A DNA stretch of 64,000 bases, taken from NCBI RefSeq assembly GCF_020711235.1, contig NZ_JAJFAV010000003.1:310001-374000 (forward strand). The letters run 5' to 3'. Source of the stretch: Hymenobacter sp. 15J16-1T3B (GTDB lineage Bacteria; Bacteroidota; Bacteroidia; Cytophagales; Hymenobacteraceae). Made by a program: the position numbers and the translations under genes. The first letter of the stretch is position 1, and each line of letters opens with the position of its first letter. Below, piece by piece: positions 17,307 to 26,258 of the stretch. The notes beneath the pieces were generated by a model. It had not been told where the DNA came from and ran no database searches. It was given only the letters and a program-made list of their open reading frames with translations.

Positions 17307-19112
17307 ATGCTGACTACCACTTGGCGCCACCTCGGCGCCACGGCAGCCCTGGCCCTGCTGGGCTCGGCTTCGGCCCTGGCCGCCCCCACGCTGCGCTACG
17401 TGCTGTCGATGCCGGCGCCGCAGACGCACTACTTCGAAGTTGAAATGCAGCTCAGCGGCTTCTCGGGCCGCACCACCGACGTGAAAATGCCGGTGTGGGC
17501 ACCGGGCTCGTACTTGGTGCGCGAGTTTGCCAAAAACGTGGAGGGCTTCACGGCCCAGGCCGGCGGCAAGGAGCTGGCCGTCGACAAGCTCAACAAGAAC
17601 ACCTGGCGCATCACCCACGCGGGGCAGAAGGATTTTACAGTGCGCTACCGCGTGTACGCCAACGAGCTGAGCGTGCGCACCAGCTTCGTCGACGCCTCGC
17701 ACGGCTACCTGAACGGCACCAGCGTGTTCATGTACCCCGACGGGCAAAAGCAGCTGCCCGCGCAGGTGGAAGTACGGCCCTTTGAGGGCTGGAAAGAAGT
17801 ATCGACCAGCCTGAAGCCAGCTACGCAGGCCGGGCCTTCGTTCACGTTCCTCTCCTCGAACTACGACGAGCTGGCCGATTCGCCCATCGAAATCGGCAAC
17901 CACAAGGTGCTCAGCTTCGACGTGAACGGCACGCCGCACCGCATTGCCATGTACGGGCAGGCCACCTACGACGAGCAGCGCGTGGTGGCCGACTTCAAGC
18001 GCATCTGCGAATCGGCGCAGAAGGTGGTGGGGCAGAACCCTTTGGACCGTTACCTCTTCATCGTGCACAACCTGGAGCGCGGCGGCGGGGGCCTGGAGCA
18101 CCTGTTTTCGACCACGCTGGAAATTTCGCGCCAAGCCTACAACACGCCGGTGGGCTACGAGGGCATCCTCGGGCTGGCGGCGCACGAGTACTTCCACCTC
18201 TGGAACGTGAAGCGCATCCGCCCCATCGCGCTGGGGCCCTTCGACTACGACCGGGAAAACTACACCCACATGCTCTGGCTGAGCGAGGGCGGCACGGAGT
18301 ACTTCTCCAACCTCATCGTGCAGCGCGCCGGCTTCCAGAAGCCCCAGCAGTACCTGGATCAGCTGGCCACCGGCATCACGCGCGTCGAAAACACGCCCGG
18401 CAACAAGGTGCAGTCGGCGGCCGAGTCGAGCTGGGACGCGTGGATCAAGTACTACCGACCCAACGAAAACTCGCCCAACTCGACCATCAGCTACTACGAC
18501 AAGGGCGAGGTTATCGGGGCGGTGCTCGATCTGATGGTCATCAACGCCACCAAGGGCCAAAAAAGCCTGGACGACGTGATGCGCTACCTCTACGACCAGT
18601 ACTACAAAAAGCTGGGCCGGGGCTTCACGGATGAGGAATACCAGGCCGCCGTGGCCAAAGTGGCCGGCCGCCGTTTCGACGAGTTTTTCCGCCAGTCGGT
18701 GTACGGCACCAAGCGCCTCGACTACGAAGGCGCGCTGGGCTACGCCGGCCTGCGCCTGGTCACGGCCACCGGGCAGGACGCTTCGCTCGGCGCCACCGTG
18801 TCGACCACCAGCGGCAAGCCGGTGGTGAGCAGCGTGCTGCGCGACGGCAGCGCCTGGCAGGGCGGCCTGAACACGGGCGACGAAATCCTGGCCGTCGACG
18901 GCCTCCGCCCGCCCACCGACATCAGCCAGAGCCTAGCCACCCGCCCGGTAGGCAGCTCGGTGCGCCTGCTGGTGCTGCGCGACGGGCAGACGCGCGAGCT
19001 GACAGTGCCGCTGCTGGCCGGCACGGCCACCCGCTACCGCATCGAAATGGCGCCGGACGCCTCGCCCGAGCAGCTGGCCGTGCGCCGCAAGTGGCTGCAG
19101 CTGGCCCAGTAA
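17307..19112 (+). CDS. M61-family metallopeptidase (glycyl aminopeptidase type) with PDZ domain
   Basis: A 601-aa exported zinc peptidase. The start at 17307 (MLTTTWRHLGATAALALLGS) gives a signal peptide; earlier in-frame starts do not. The N-terminal beta domain (MPVWAPGSYLVREFAKNVEG) is family-typical. The zinc site is HEYFH (His293, Glu294, His297) followed by WNVKRIRP and a second Glu in WLSEGGTEYFSNL. The C-terminal PDZ domain reads VVSSVLRDGSAWQGGLNTGD then ILAVDG. M61 enzymes release N-terminal Gly or Ala residues. The gene is followed by its own terminator. Confidence 0.95.
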   Translation: MLTTTWRHLGATAALALLGSASALAAPTLRYVLSMPAPQTHYFEVEMQLSGFSGRTTDVKMPVWAPGSYLVREFAKNVEGFTAQAGGKELAVDKLNKNTWRITHAGQKDFTVRYRVYANELSVRTSFVDASHGYLNGTSVFMYPDGQKQLPAQVEVRPFEGWKEVSTSLKPATQAGPSFTFLSSNYDELADSPIEIGNHKVLSFDVNGTPHRIAMYGQATYDEQRVVADFKRICESAQKVVGQNPLDRYLFIVHNLERGGGGLEHLFSTTLEISRQAYNTPVGYEGILGLAAHEYFHLWNVKRIRPIALGPFDYDRENYTHMLWLSEGGTEYFSNLIVQRAGFQKPQQYLDQLATGITRVENTPGNKVQSAAESSWDAWIKYYRPNENSPNSTISYYDKGEVIGAVLDLMVINATKGQKSLDDVMRYLYDQYYKKLGRGFTDEEYQAAVAKVAGRRFDEFFRQSVYGTKRLDYEGALGYAGLRLVTATGQDASLGATVSTTSGKPVVSSVLRDGSAWQGGLNTGDEILAVDGLRPPTDISQSLATRPVGSSVRLLVLRDGQTRELTVPLLAGTATRYRIEMAPDASPEQLAVRRKWLQLAQ

Positions 19113-19133
19113 CGCCAAGCTGCTGGATACCGA

Positions 19134-19169
19134 AACGCCCCGCCGGAATCGTCCGGTGGGGCGTTTTTG
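19134..19169. terminator. Terminator between convergent genes
   Basis: A hairpin AACGCCCCGCCGGA (19134-19147) with TCCGGTGGGGCGTT (19152-19165; one G-T-type mismatch) is followed by TTTG on the + strand, 22 bases past the M61 stop. Confidence 0.8.
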
Positions 19170-19207
19170 TTAAAACGGGCAATACCTACGTCTATGGCGC
19201 CACGACT

Positions 19208-20791
19208 CTACTGCACCAACGCGCCCACGGCCCGGGCCAGATTCAGGCGGCCGTAGCCGAAGTTTGGGTCGCGGCTGGTGGCGTTGGAGCTGGCGGCTAC
19301 GAGGCGGGCTTTGATTTGCTCCCGGGTTTCCGTGGGGTACTTGCTCCAGACCACGGCCGCCATAGCCGCCATGGAGGCCGTGCTGACCGAGGAGCCGCCC
19401 ACGGTGCTGGGCGCGTCGCCGCTCATGGCCAGGGAGAGGGGGCGCAGGTTGTTGCTGCTGCGCTGCATCACCACCGTGAATTCCACGTCGGAGCCTACGT
19501 GGCACTCGTCGCAGCGGGTGGTGAGGTTGTCCTTGACGCCCGTCACGGCCACGGCTTCGGCCATGCTGGCGGGGAAGATGACGCCCACCCAGCCGGCCGA
19601 CCAGTCGAAGGACGTGCCGGCGGCGCAGAAAATGAGCTTGCCGCGCCCGTAGGCGTAGCGGATGGCGTCGGCCAGCTGCGAGGAGCTGGTGACGCGGCCC
19701 ATGCTCATGCTGATAATGCGCACGTCCGGGCGGTTGGCGGCCAAGGTGTAGGCATCGGCAATGCCCTGCACCTCGCGGGAGGCGTCGATGAACACGTCCT
19801 CGGCGGCGCGGATGGTAATCAGGTTGGCGTTGTAGGCAATGCCCACGCTGGCGCCGTCGGTGCCGCGGGGCGCGGCGGCTGCGCCGGCCATGCTGGTGCC
19901 GTGCCCGCACTGGTCGTTGGGCGTTTCGGCCGCGCCGTAAGGGATGCCGAAAATGCTGTTGCGCGGCAGGGTGACGAGCCGCTCCACGCTGCGGCCGGCG
20001 CTCAGGCCCTGGTTGAAGGCCGCGCCGAGATTTTCCTGCTGGTCCGACGAGCCGGTGTCGATGATGACCAGTTTTACCCCGCTGCCGGTGCTCTGCGTCC
20101 AGGCCGCACGAATGCCGTGGTAGGCGTCGGCTTGGTTCCAGGACGACTTGCTGCCGTTGCTCAGCACCGCGTAATCGGAGCCGGCCACCAGGCCCGCGGT
20201 GGCGGTGTTGTTGCCGCAGCCGCTGCTGCTCAGGCTGGCGGTGGTGCGGTTGGCCACGCCGTCGGGGTGGTAGGGCTCGTAGCCCATGGGTTCGGCGTAG
20301 CGCACCAGCGGGGAGCGGCGCAGCGCTTGCACCGTGGCCAGCTCGCGCACCCGCACCGTCAGCACCGGCAGCGTCGCCTGCGGAAAGACGACGAGGTTAT
20401 CGGCCGTGACGTCGGGGTGGGCGGCGCGCTCCGCAGCGAGGATGAGCTCGAGCACCTGCTGGCGGGCCTGCTGGTAGGCCGGGTCGGCAGTGGCGTTGTT
20501 GGGCAGGGGCGCGTCCTGGCCGCCGCGCCCGGCGGGGGCGTAGCCCACGCTCAGTACCTGGTCGGAGCGCTGCAGGGCGCTCCACACCACGTGGTCGGTG
20601 GCCTGGCGCCAGTCGTAGGCGCCGGTCTGGCGCACGCGGGTCCAGATCTGCTCGTCGAGCTGGGCGGCGGTCAGGGCCTCGCCGGCCAGTGCCGGCTCGG
20701 GCTGCAGCTGGCTTAGCTCCTGGTCGGCCGATTGGCAGGCGCCCAGCCACAGCAGCAAGGCCGCGGCGGGGTACAGGGTAAACTTGGGCAT
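19208..20791 (-). CDS. S8-family (subtilisin-like) lipoprotein protease
   Basis: A 527-aa serine protease. The start at 20791 gives a lipoprotein signal (MPKFTLYPAAALLLWLGAC, Cys19); the longer frame adds 15 residues without signal character. A propeptide-like region runs to about residue 165. The catalytic triad is in canonical order: Asp in VKLVIIDTGSSD, His in CGHGTSMAGAAAAP, and Ser in GGSSVSTASMAAMAAVVW. It is probably anchored in the envelope and active in the periplasm or at the surface. No T9SS tail is present. Confidence 0.93.
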   Translation of the reverse strand: MPKFTLYPAAALLLWLGACQSADQELSQLQPEPALAGEALTAAQLDEQIWTRVRQTGAYDWRQATDHVVWSALQRSDQVLSVGYAPAGRGGQDAPLPNNATADPAYQQARQQVLELILAAERAAHPDVTADNLVVFPQATLPVLTVRVRELATVQALRRSPLVRYAEPMGYEPYHPDGVANRTTASLSSSGCGNNTATAGLVAGSDYAVLSNGSKSSWNQADAYHGIRAAWTQSTGSGVKLVIIDTGSSDQQENLGAAFNQGLSAGRSVERLVTLPRNSIFGIPYGAAETPNDQCGHGTSMAGAAAAPRGTDGASVGIAYNANLITIRAAEDVFIDASREVQGIADAYTLAANRPDVRIISMSMGRVTSSSQLADAIRYAYGRGKLIFCAAGTSFDWSAGWVGVIFPASMAEAVAVTGVKDNLTTRCDECHVGSDVEFTVVMQRSSNNLRPLSLAMSGDAPSTVGGSSVSTASMAAMAAVVWSKYPTETREQIKARLVAASSNATSRDPNFGYGRLNLARAVGALVQ

Positions 20792-21019
20792 AAAACGGTG
20801 CTTTGGGGTGAGAATGAGAACATTCCACCAAGGCACGAAAAATCAGCGAGTATTACAACATGCATAATAAATATCCCCTTGAATGCCAGCCGCCTCCGGC
20901 ACGAGGCTGTACTTACCCGAGCTGGTTCGGCGGGCTCAGCCCAGCCATTGGGGCGGGGCGTGCGTAGGAGGTAGCGCCGCCGGCGGGCCTTTCGCCGTGC
21001 CCGCCGCTTGTCTTTGCCC

Positions 21020-21478
21020 ATGAATCCACTCTTTCGAATTGCGCTGCTGGCCGGCGGGCTGGCTGCGGCTGGTGCCGCCCGGGGCCAGAGCCGCCCGGCC
21101 ATTGCTGTCAACGGGGCGCCTTTTCAGGACTGCCAGCCGCTGGCGGAGTTGCGCAGTCTGGCGTTGCCCGTCGGCCGCCCCGATACGCTGATGGTGGAGT
21201 TTATCGTCGTGCGCGGCTATCGGCCCATCGGCGTGCGGCAGTTTCCGTCGGTGGCGGCGTTCAACGCATTCGACGTGCGCACCTGGCTGAACACGCCCGG
21301 CGTGCCCCCGCCGTCGGCGGCGCAGGTGCCCCGGCGCTACGAGCTGCCCATGCGCACGAAAGTGCAGGGCGGCGACCAGCTGGTGGTGACAGTGGGCCGG
21401 CTGGCCAAGGGCCGGCGCATTATGGACGACCGGGCGCTGATTGCCGAGACCTACCACATCGTGCTCTGCGACGAGTAA
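21020..21478 (+). CDS. Hypothetical secreted protein
   Basis: A 152-aa protein with a signal peptide (MNPLFRIALLAGGLAAAGAA, cleavage after ARG). The start at 21020 is preferred over an ATG four codons earlier, which would add MSLP. The mature part reads as a small beta domain (DTLMVEFIVVRGYRPIGVRQ, VQGGDQLVVTVGRLAKG) with two Cys, one near the N-terminus and one three residues from the end (IVLCDE), which could pair. No family is recognised. Confidence 0.65.
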   Translation: MNPLFRIALLAGGLAAAGAARGQSRPAIAVNGAPFQDCQPLAELRSLALPVGRPDTLMVEFIVVRGYRPIGVRQFPSVAAFNAFDVRTWLNTPGVPPPSAAQVPRRYELPMRTKVQGGDQLVVTVGRLAKGRRIMDDRALIAETYHIVLCDE

Positions 21479-21493
21479 CCGGGGCCAAAAAGC

Positions 21494-21527
21494 GCCGGCC
21501 CGCTGCCCGGAAGGGGAGCGGGCCGGC
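21494..21527. terminator. Hairpin between convergent genes
   Basis: GCCGGCCCGCT (21494-21504) pairs with AGCGGGCCGGC (21517-21527). It sits between the hypothetical secreted gene and kup, which converge. There is an AAAA on the left and GAAAAG on the right but no long T-run, so it is a moderate call. Confidence 0.55.
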
Positions 21528-21551
21528 GGCCGAAAAGCGTAAAGACGGGAG

Positions 21552-23525
21552 TTAGTACACCCGCTTCAAGGACACGTTGCGGGTGGGCGTGATGATGAGC
21601 GGCACCTTCTCAATTTTCACCGAGGAGGTGTCCAGCCCGAAGTACTTGTCCTCGGAAGCAATAAATTGCTTGATGTAGAAGTACGCCTGCATAACCAGGT
21701 TTTCCACGAACGGCAGCTCGTTTTCGACCGAGAGAAACTTCTCCAGCACCACGAAGCGGAAGTCGCCGGTCACGTGCTGCTTGCTCAAGGACTCGTAGCG
21801 CGAGGTGATGTCCACTTCCTTGTTGCGCACCAAGTCTTCCACCACTTTGCGGAAGTAAAGGTTGATGCGCTGCTCCACGCGGAAGCCCAGGCGGAACGTG
21901 ACCCGGAAGGCGTCGTTCTGCGCCAGCTCGGTCACCTTGTATTCCATGGTGTAGGGCTCGTCGGTGGTATCCACGTGCACAAACCAGTAGATGTCGGCGC
22001 GCTTGGGGCGCTTCTGGAAGATCGAGTAGATGATTTTCGACTCGATTTCCGTCTGCCGCTCGGCCGAAGACATGAACACCAGGTGGGTGGCGTACTTGGG
22101 CACGGTTTCGTCGTTGCTGAGCTCCTTGAGCGCGTCCATGTACGGGTCGATTTTGACGAATTCCGTCAGGCGGCGCTTGATGAAGTAGGCCCGCAGCCAG
22201 GTGTACATCACCCCGATCAGGCACAGGCTAATGGCCACCGACACCCAGCCGCCGTGGGGGAATTTGATGAGGTTGGCCACCAGAAACGACCCCTCGATGC
22301 CGCCGTACACCAGCACGAATAGCACAATCAGGGCCATCGGGGCGCGCTTGGCCCGCAGCCACATCGAGAGCAGCAGCGTGGTCATGAGCATGGTGATGGT
22401 AATGGCCAGGCCGTAGGCGGCTTCCATGTGCTCGGAGCGCTGGAAGTAGAGCACCACCGCAATGCAGCCCAGCAGCAGCAGGCGGTTCATGCTCGGCACG
22501 TAGAGCTGGCCCTTCACGTCGGTGGGGTAGTTCAGGCGCACTTTGGGCCACATGTTCAGGCGGATGGCTTCGGCCACCAGCGTAAACGAGCCCGTAATCA
22601 GGGCCTGCGAGGCAATGATGGCCGCAATGGTGGCAATGCCGATGCCCACGAGCAGAAACCACTCCGGCATGAGGGCGAAGAAGGGGTTACGGCCCTGCAG
22701 CTCGGTGCCGACGTGGTTCATCAGCCAAGCGCCCTGCCCGAAGTAGTTCAGCAGCAGGCACAGCTTCACGAAGGTCCAGCTGATGCGGATGTTGCCCTTG
22801 CCGCAGTGGCCCAGGTCGGAGTACAGCGCCTCGGCCCCGGTGGTGCACAGGAACACGGCCCCCAGCAGCCAGAACCCGCCGGGCGTGTTGACCAGCATGT
22901 TGTAGGCGTAGTAGGGGTTGGCGGCCTGCAGAATGCTCGGGTGCTGGGCAATGCCGTACACGCCGAGCACCGCCAGCATCGTGAACCAGAGGAACATAAT
23001 GGGTCCGAAAGCCTTGCCCACGATTTGGGTGCCGAAACTCTGCAGTAGGAACAGCCCGCACAGAATGGCAATGACGATGTACATCGTCGGGATGCCCGGG
23101 TACTTGGCTTCCAGGCCTTCAATGGCCGAGGACACGGAAATGGGCGGCGTAATCACGCCGTCGGCCAGCAGGGCCGCGCCGCCGATGATGGCCACGGCCG
23201 ACAGCCAGGCCCCGCGCCGGCGCACCAGGGCGTAGAGCGAGAAAATGCCGCCTTCGCCGTTGTTGTCCGCGTTCAGGGTCAGCAGCACATACTTGATGGT
23301 GGTTTGCAGCGTGAGCGTCCAGAGCACGGCCGAAATGCCGCCGTATACCAAATCTTGGGTGATGACGCCGGGCACGATGGCCTTCATCACGTACAGCGGC
23401 GAGGTGCCGATGTCGCCGTAAATGATGCCGAGGGCAATGAGCAGGCCCGCAGTGGAAATGGCGGTGTGCGAATGGTGAGCCGCGGCGGTGGTTTTGCCGT
23501 CGGCCAGGGTTTTGGTGTCACTCAT
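21552..23525 (-). CDS. kup: KUP-family potassium uptake permease
   Basis: A 657-aa inner-membrane K+/H+ symporter. The N-terminal signature is GLLIALGIIYGDIGTSPLYV, which carries the conserved first-helix Asp-Gly-Thr pattern. About 12 helices extend to residue ~440, with NNGEGGIFSLYALVRRRG and EALYSDLGHCGKGNIRISW as recognisable family motifs. A cytosolic C-terminal domain of about 200 residues follows. The length matches KUP proteins (about 620-660). It is transcribed alone; no potassium riboswitch was recognised upstream. Confidence 0.96.
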   Translation of the reverse strand: MSDTKTLADGKTTAAAHHSHTAISTAGLLIALGIIYGDIGTSPLYVMKAIVPGVITQDLVYGGISAVLWTLTLQTTIKYVLLTLNADNNGEGGIFSLYALVRRRGAWLSAVAIIGGAALLADGVITPPISVSSAIEGLEAKYPGIPTMYIVIAILCGLFLLQSFGTQIVGKAFGPIMFLWFTMLAVLGVYGIAQHPSILQAANPYYAYNMLVNTPGGFWLLGAVFLCTTGAEALYSDLGHCGKGNIRISWTFVKLCLLLNYFGQGAWLMNHVGTELQGRNPFFALMPEWFLLVGIGIATIAAIIASQALITGSFTLVAEAIRLNMWPKVRLNYPTDVKGQLYVPSMNRLLLLGCIAVVLYFQRSEHMEAAYGLAITITMLMTTLLLSMWLRAKRAPMALIVLFVLVYGGIEGSFLVANLIKFPHGGWVSVAISLCLIGVMYTWLRAYFIKRRLTEFVKIDPYMDALKELSNDETVPKYATHLVFMSSAERQTEIESKIIYSIFQKRPKRADIYWFVHVDTTDEPYTMEYKVTELAQNDAFRVTFRLGFRVEQRINLYFRKVVEDLVRNKEVDITSRYESLSKQHVTGDFRFVVLEKFLSVENELPFVENLVMQAYFYIKQFIASEDKYFGLDTSSVKIEKVPLIITPTRNVSLKRVY

Positions 23526-23619
23526 GAGGACGCGACAACGAAGAATAGGTGGACCTCTGAAAATGAGGCGCGCAAAGGTAAGGATGCAAGCCGAACCGCG
23601 CCGCAGGGCCAGGACGTCG

Positions 23620-24171
23620 TTAGAACGCGTCGTCCGGCGCCGGCGCGTCGTCGGCCAGGTCTGAGTCGGGGGCGGCCCGCATGGCGGCTTCGGCCGCCTG
23701 CTGAGCGGCTAGCAGGGCCAGGGCTTCGGCGGCGGCGCGCTGGTGGCGCCGGTGAATGCGCACGTTGGTTTCGGCCGCTAGCTTCTGCCAGGGCGCCAGC
23801 TCGCCGGCCAGGGCGTGGTGGGCCGCTTCCTGCCCCAGCCGGGCCAAGCGTACCCGCACGGCCCCGCGCTGCCCCCAGGCCAGCATCAGCGCGCCCGTGG
23901 CCATGCCGAGCATGGCGGTGAGGGTGCGGATCCAATCCTGCAGAAACGCCAGCGTGAAGCCGCCCAGGGTGAAGGCCCCCAGCATGATCCACAGCAGCCA
24001 GCGCACCCGCTGCACCGCTACGCGCTCCAGCTCCAGCAGGCTGTAGTGGCGCCCGTCGATGCGCACCTCGTCGTCGGTGAGGTGCCAGCGGCCGTCTTCG
24101 CTCTGCACGGGCGGGGCGGGCGGGGGCAGCAGCGGCGGGAGGTAGTAGCCGGCGAAGTCGGGTTGTTCCAT
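23620..24171 (-). CDS. Hypothetical membrane protein with two helices
   Basis: A 183-aa protein. A Pro-rich N-terminus (YYLPPLLPPPAPPVQ) precedes a small beta hairpin (WHLTDDEVRIDGRHYSLLEL). Two closely spaced membrane helices follow (LLWIMLGAFTLGGFTLAF and ATGALMLAW), then an Ala/Arg-rich helical C-terminal tail with acidic end DSDLADDAPAPDDAF. The layout recalls DUF6232-type proteins, which also place a short beta motif before two helices, but this is only a resemblance. No clear operon partner. Confidence 0.65.
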   Translation of the reverse strand: MEQPDFAGYYLPPLLPPPAPPVQSEDGRWHLTDDEVRIDGRHYSLLELERVAVQRVRWLLWIMLGAFTLGGFTLAFLQDWIRTLTAMLGMATGALMLAWGQRGAVRVRLARLGQEAAHHALAGELAPWQKLAAETNVRIHRRHQRAAAEALALLAAQQAAEAAMRAAPDSDLADDAPAPDDAF

Positions 24172-24191
24172 GGAGGGCGGGCCGGGGGATA

Positions 24192-24303
24192 CGTGACAAG
24201 TAACAGGAAGTGGCGGGGCGGGCGCGGCAAGCCGTGTGCCGCTTCGCCCAACGCGTCATTCAGTCAGGGCCGCACTCGGGCCGCTTGCCTGCTACTTGTC
24301 ACG
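24192..24303. repeat. Imperfect inverted repeat in intergenic space
   Basis: CGTGACAAGTAACAGGAAG (24192-24210) is mirrored by CTTGCCTGCTACTTGTCACG (24284-24303), separated by 73 bases. It resembles small dispersed palindromic elements elsewhere in the window but shares no arm sequence with them. Confidence 0.5.
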
Positions 24304-24319
24304 CGGTTCAGGTCCCGGC

Positions 24320-24943
24320 TTAGTTGACTTTCAGCAGCTCCACGTCGAAGACCAAGGCCGAGTCGGGGCCGATGTCGCGGCCGGCGCCGCGGGGGCCGTA
24401 GGCCAGGTTCGAGGGAATGTAGAGGCGCCACTTCGAGCCCTCGGGCATGAGCTGCAGGGCTTCCGTCCAGCCGGCAATTACCTGGTTGACGCCGAAGGTA
24501 GCCGGCTCGCCGCGCTGGTAGCTGCTGTCGAACACCTTGCCGTTGATGAGCGTGCCGTGGTAGTGGGTCGTCACCGAGCTGCGCGGGCCCGGCTTGGGGC
24601 CGGTGCCTTCCTGCAGCACCTCGTATTGCAGGCCGCTGGGCAGGGTTTTCACGCCGGGCTTGTTTTTGTTTTCGGCCAGGAAGGCTTCGCCAGCGGCCTT
24701 GTTTTCGCCGGCGGCACCGGCATCGGCGGCCTCTTCTTCTTCGCCGCCCATCAGCTGCTGAAACTGCTGCATGGCCTGCTGCATTTGCTCGGGCGAAAGT
24801 TGGCTGGGCTTGCCGCCGAGGGCGTCTTTGAGGCTGGCTGCCAGCACGTCCACGTCGAGGTCGAGGCCCTGCTGGGCGAAGTTACGGGCCAGGTCGCGGC
24901 CGATGATGTAGCTGATTTGCTGCTTGAGCGAGGTCAGTTCCAT
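24320..24943 (-). CDS. FKBP-type peptidyl-prolyl isomerase
   Basis: A 207-aa protein of the FkpA/Mip type. The N-terminal helical dimerisation region (SLKQQISYIIGRDLARNFAQ) and a Gln-rich stretch are followed by an acidic linker (GGEEEEAADAGAAGENK, about residues 66-82). The C-terminal FKBP domain reads VTTHYHGTLINGKVFDSSY, FGVNQVIAGWTEALQLMPEG and IPSNLAYGPRGAG. The family accelerates cis-trans isomerisation at Xaa-Pro bonds. No signal peptide is seen, so this copy is predicted to be cytoplasmic, unlike periplasmic FkpA. The acidic linker is the main oddity. Confidence 0.95.
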   Translation of the reverse strand: MELTSLKQQISYIIGRDLARNFAQQGLDLDVDVLAASLKDALGGKPSQLSPEQMQQAMQQFQQLMGGEEEEAADAGAAGENKAAGEAFLAENKNKPGVKTLPSGLQYEVLQEGTGPKPGPRSSVTTHYHGTLINGKVFDSSYQRGEPATFGVNQVIAGWTEALQLMPEGSKWRLYIPSNLAYGPRGAGRDIGPDSALVFDVELLKVN

Positions 24944-25107
24944 GGGGTTGGGGTTGGATGAATACGGGCAGCCGCAGCCGCCAAACGGTCGGTTATACGA
25001 CTGAGGGCGCGAAGGTGCGGAAAAAACGCGGGCTGCGGCGGCGAAAACCCGTGGGCACGAACCGCGCCAGCACCCCGGTCCGCCACAATGGCATGGCTAC
25101 ACGGCTG

Positions 25108-26112
25108 CTACCGGCCGAACACTTTGTTCAGGAAGTTCACCGTGTAGAGCAGCGTCGGCTCAAACCAGGGGTTGAACAGCGGAAACGGGTGCGGGGCCTC
25201 CGGAAAGCTCTGCACCTCGCTGTAAATACCCAGCGCGTCGAGCTGCCGGCGCATGTCGTCGCGGCCGGCGTGCATGCGCGCCACCCCGCTGTTGATGAAG
25301 AGAATAGGCGGCGTTTGGGCCGAGACGTGGTTGAGCGGGGCGGCCTGCTGCCACAGCTCGGGCTTTTCCGTCTTCGAGGCTCCAAACCAGAGCGTGGCCG
25401 CCGAAGGGCCCTTCCGGTCGTCGCCCTCGCCCGACTCGGGGTGAATGAAAGCCAGCGTGCCGTCGGCATCAATGATGGCCTGCACCGCGCTGCTGCGGCT
25501 GCGGTAGCAGGAGCCCGCCTCGAAGAGTGGGTCGCCGGCCGTGGTGCCGACCAGCGTAGCCAGCTGCCCGCCCGCCGAAAAGCCCCAGATGGCGACCTTG
25601 GTGGTGTCCACGCGGTAAGTGCGGGCGTTGGCGCGCAGCCAGCGCAGGGCCGTTTTCAAGTCCTGCACCGCCGCCGGGTAGGGCGCCTCGGTGCTCAGAC
25701 GGTACTCGGCCGTGACGGCCACGTAGCCCCGCGCGGCCAGCTGCTGGGCCAGCGGCACGTGCTGGCTTCGCTCGCCCGAACGCCAGCCGCCGCCGTGCAC
25801 GATGAGAACGGCCGGATACGGCTGCCGGCGCTTGGCTTTGGGGTAAAATACGTCGAGCTGCAGGGCCCGGCCGCCGGGGAGCGTGCAGTACGTCTGGTTC
25901 GGGGCCGTGCGGATGGTTTTCGGCACGGCCGGCCGGGCCACGGTGATGGTGGGGTGCTGCTTTTTGGCCTTAACGTAGGCGCTGTGGGTCGTAAAGGAAG
26001 TGTCGCGCGGGGTGGGGGCGGGCTGCTGGGCCAGGGCCGGGCCGGCCAGGATGCCGAGGAGGCTGCCCACGAGCCAGCCGCGCCGGCCGAGAAACGATAG
26101 GAAAAAGCGCAT
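25108..26112 (-). CDS. Secreted alpha/beta hydrolase (BD-FAE/acetyl-esterase type)
   Basis: A 334-aa exported esterase-like enzyme. The start at 26112 gives the signal MRFFLSFLGRRGWLVGSLLG ending in ALAQQ. Visible motifs are the oxyanion loop VLIVHGGGWRSGERS, the nucleophile elbow WGFSAGGQLATLVG and a C-terminal His in EAPHPFPLF. The acid residue is probably in a segment such as DADGTL. This matches bacterial esterases related to feruloyl and acetyl-xylan esterases. The substrate is unknown. Confidence 0.88.
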   Translation of the reverse strand: MRFFLSFLGRRGWLVGSLLGILAGPALAQQPAPTPRDTSFTTHSAYVKAKKQHPTITVARPAVPKTIRTAPNQTYCTLPGGRALQLDVFYPKAKRRQPYPAVLIVHGGGWRSGERSQHVPLAQQLAARGYVAVTAEYRLSTEAPYPAAVQDLKTALRWLRANARTYRVDTTKVAIWGFSAGGQLATLVGTTAGDPLFEAGSCYRSRSSAVQAIIDADGTLAFIHPESGEGDDRKGPSAATLWFGASKTEKPELWQQAAPLNHVSAQTPPILFINSGVARMHAGRDDMRRQLDALGIYSEVQSFPEAPHPFPLFNPWFEPTLLYTVNFLNKVFGR

Positions 26113-26258
26113 GTGCGGGCGAGCTAGATCAAACACACGCCAAAGCTACGCGACCGGGACCGAAGCCGGGTGAGGTGGGTCACTATCACCCAGATATGTG
26201 ATTGCGCCGCGTTGCCGGACTGCAGTTATTGACCCGACATCATAACTTCCTCAGCCGC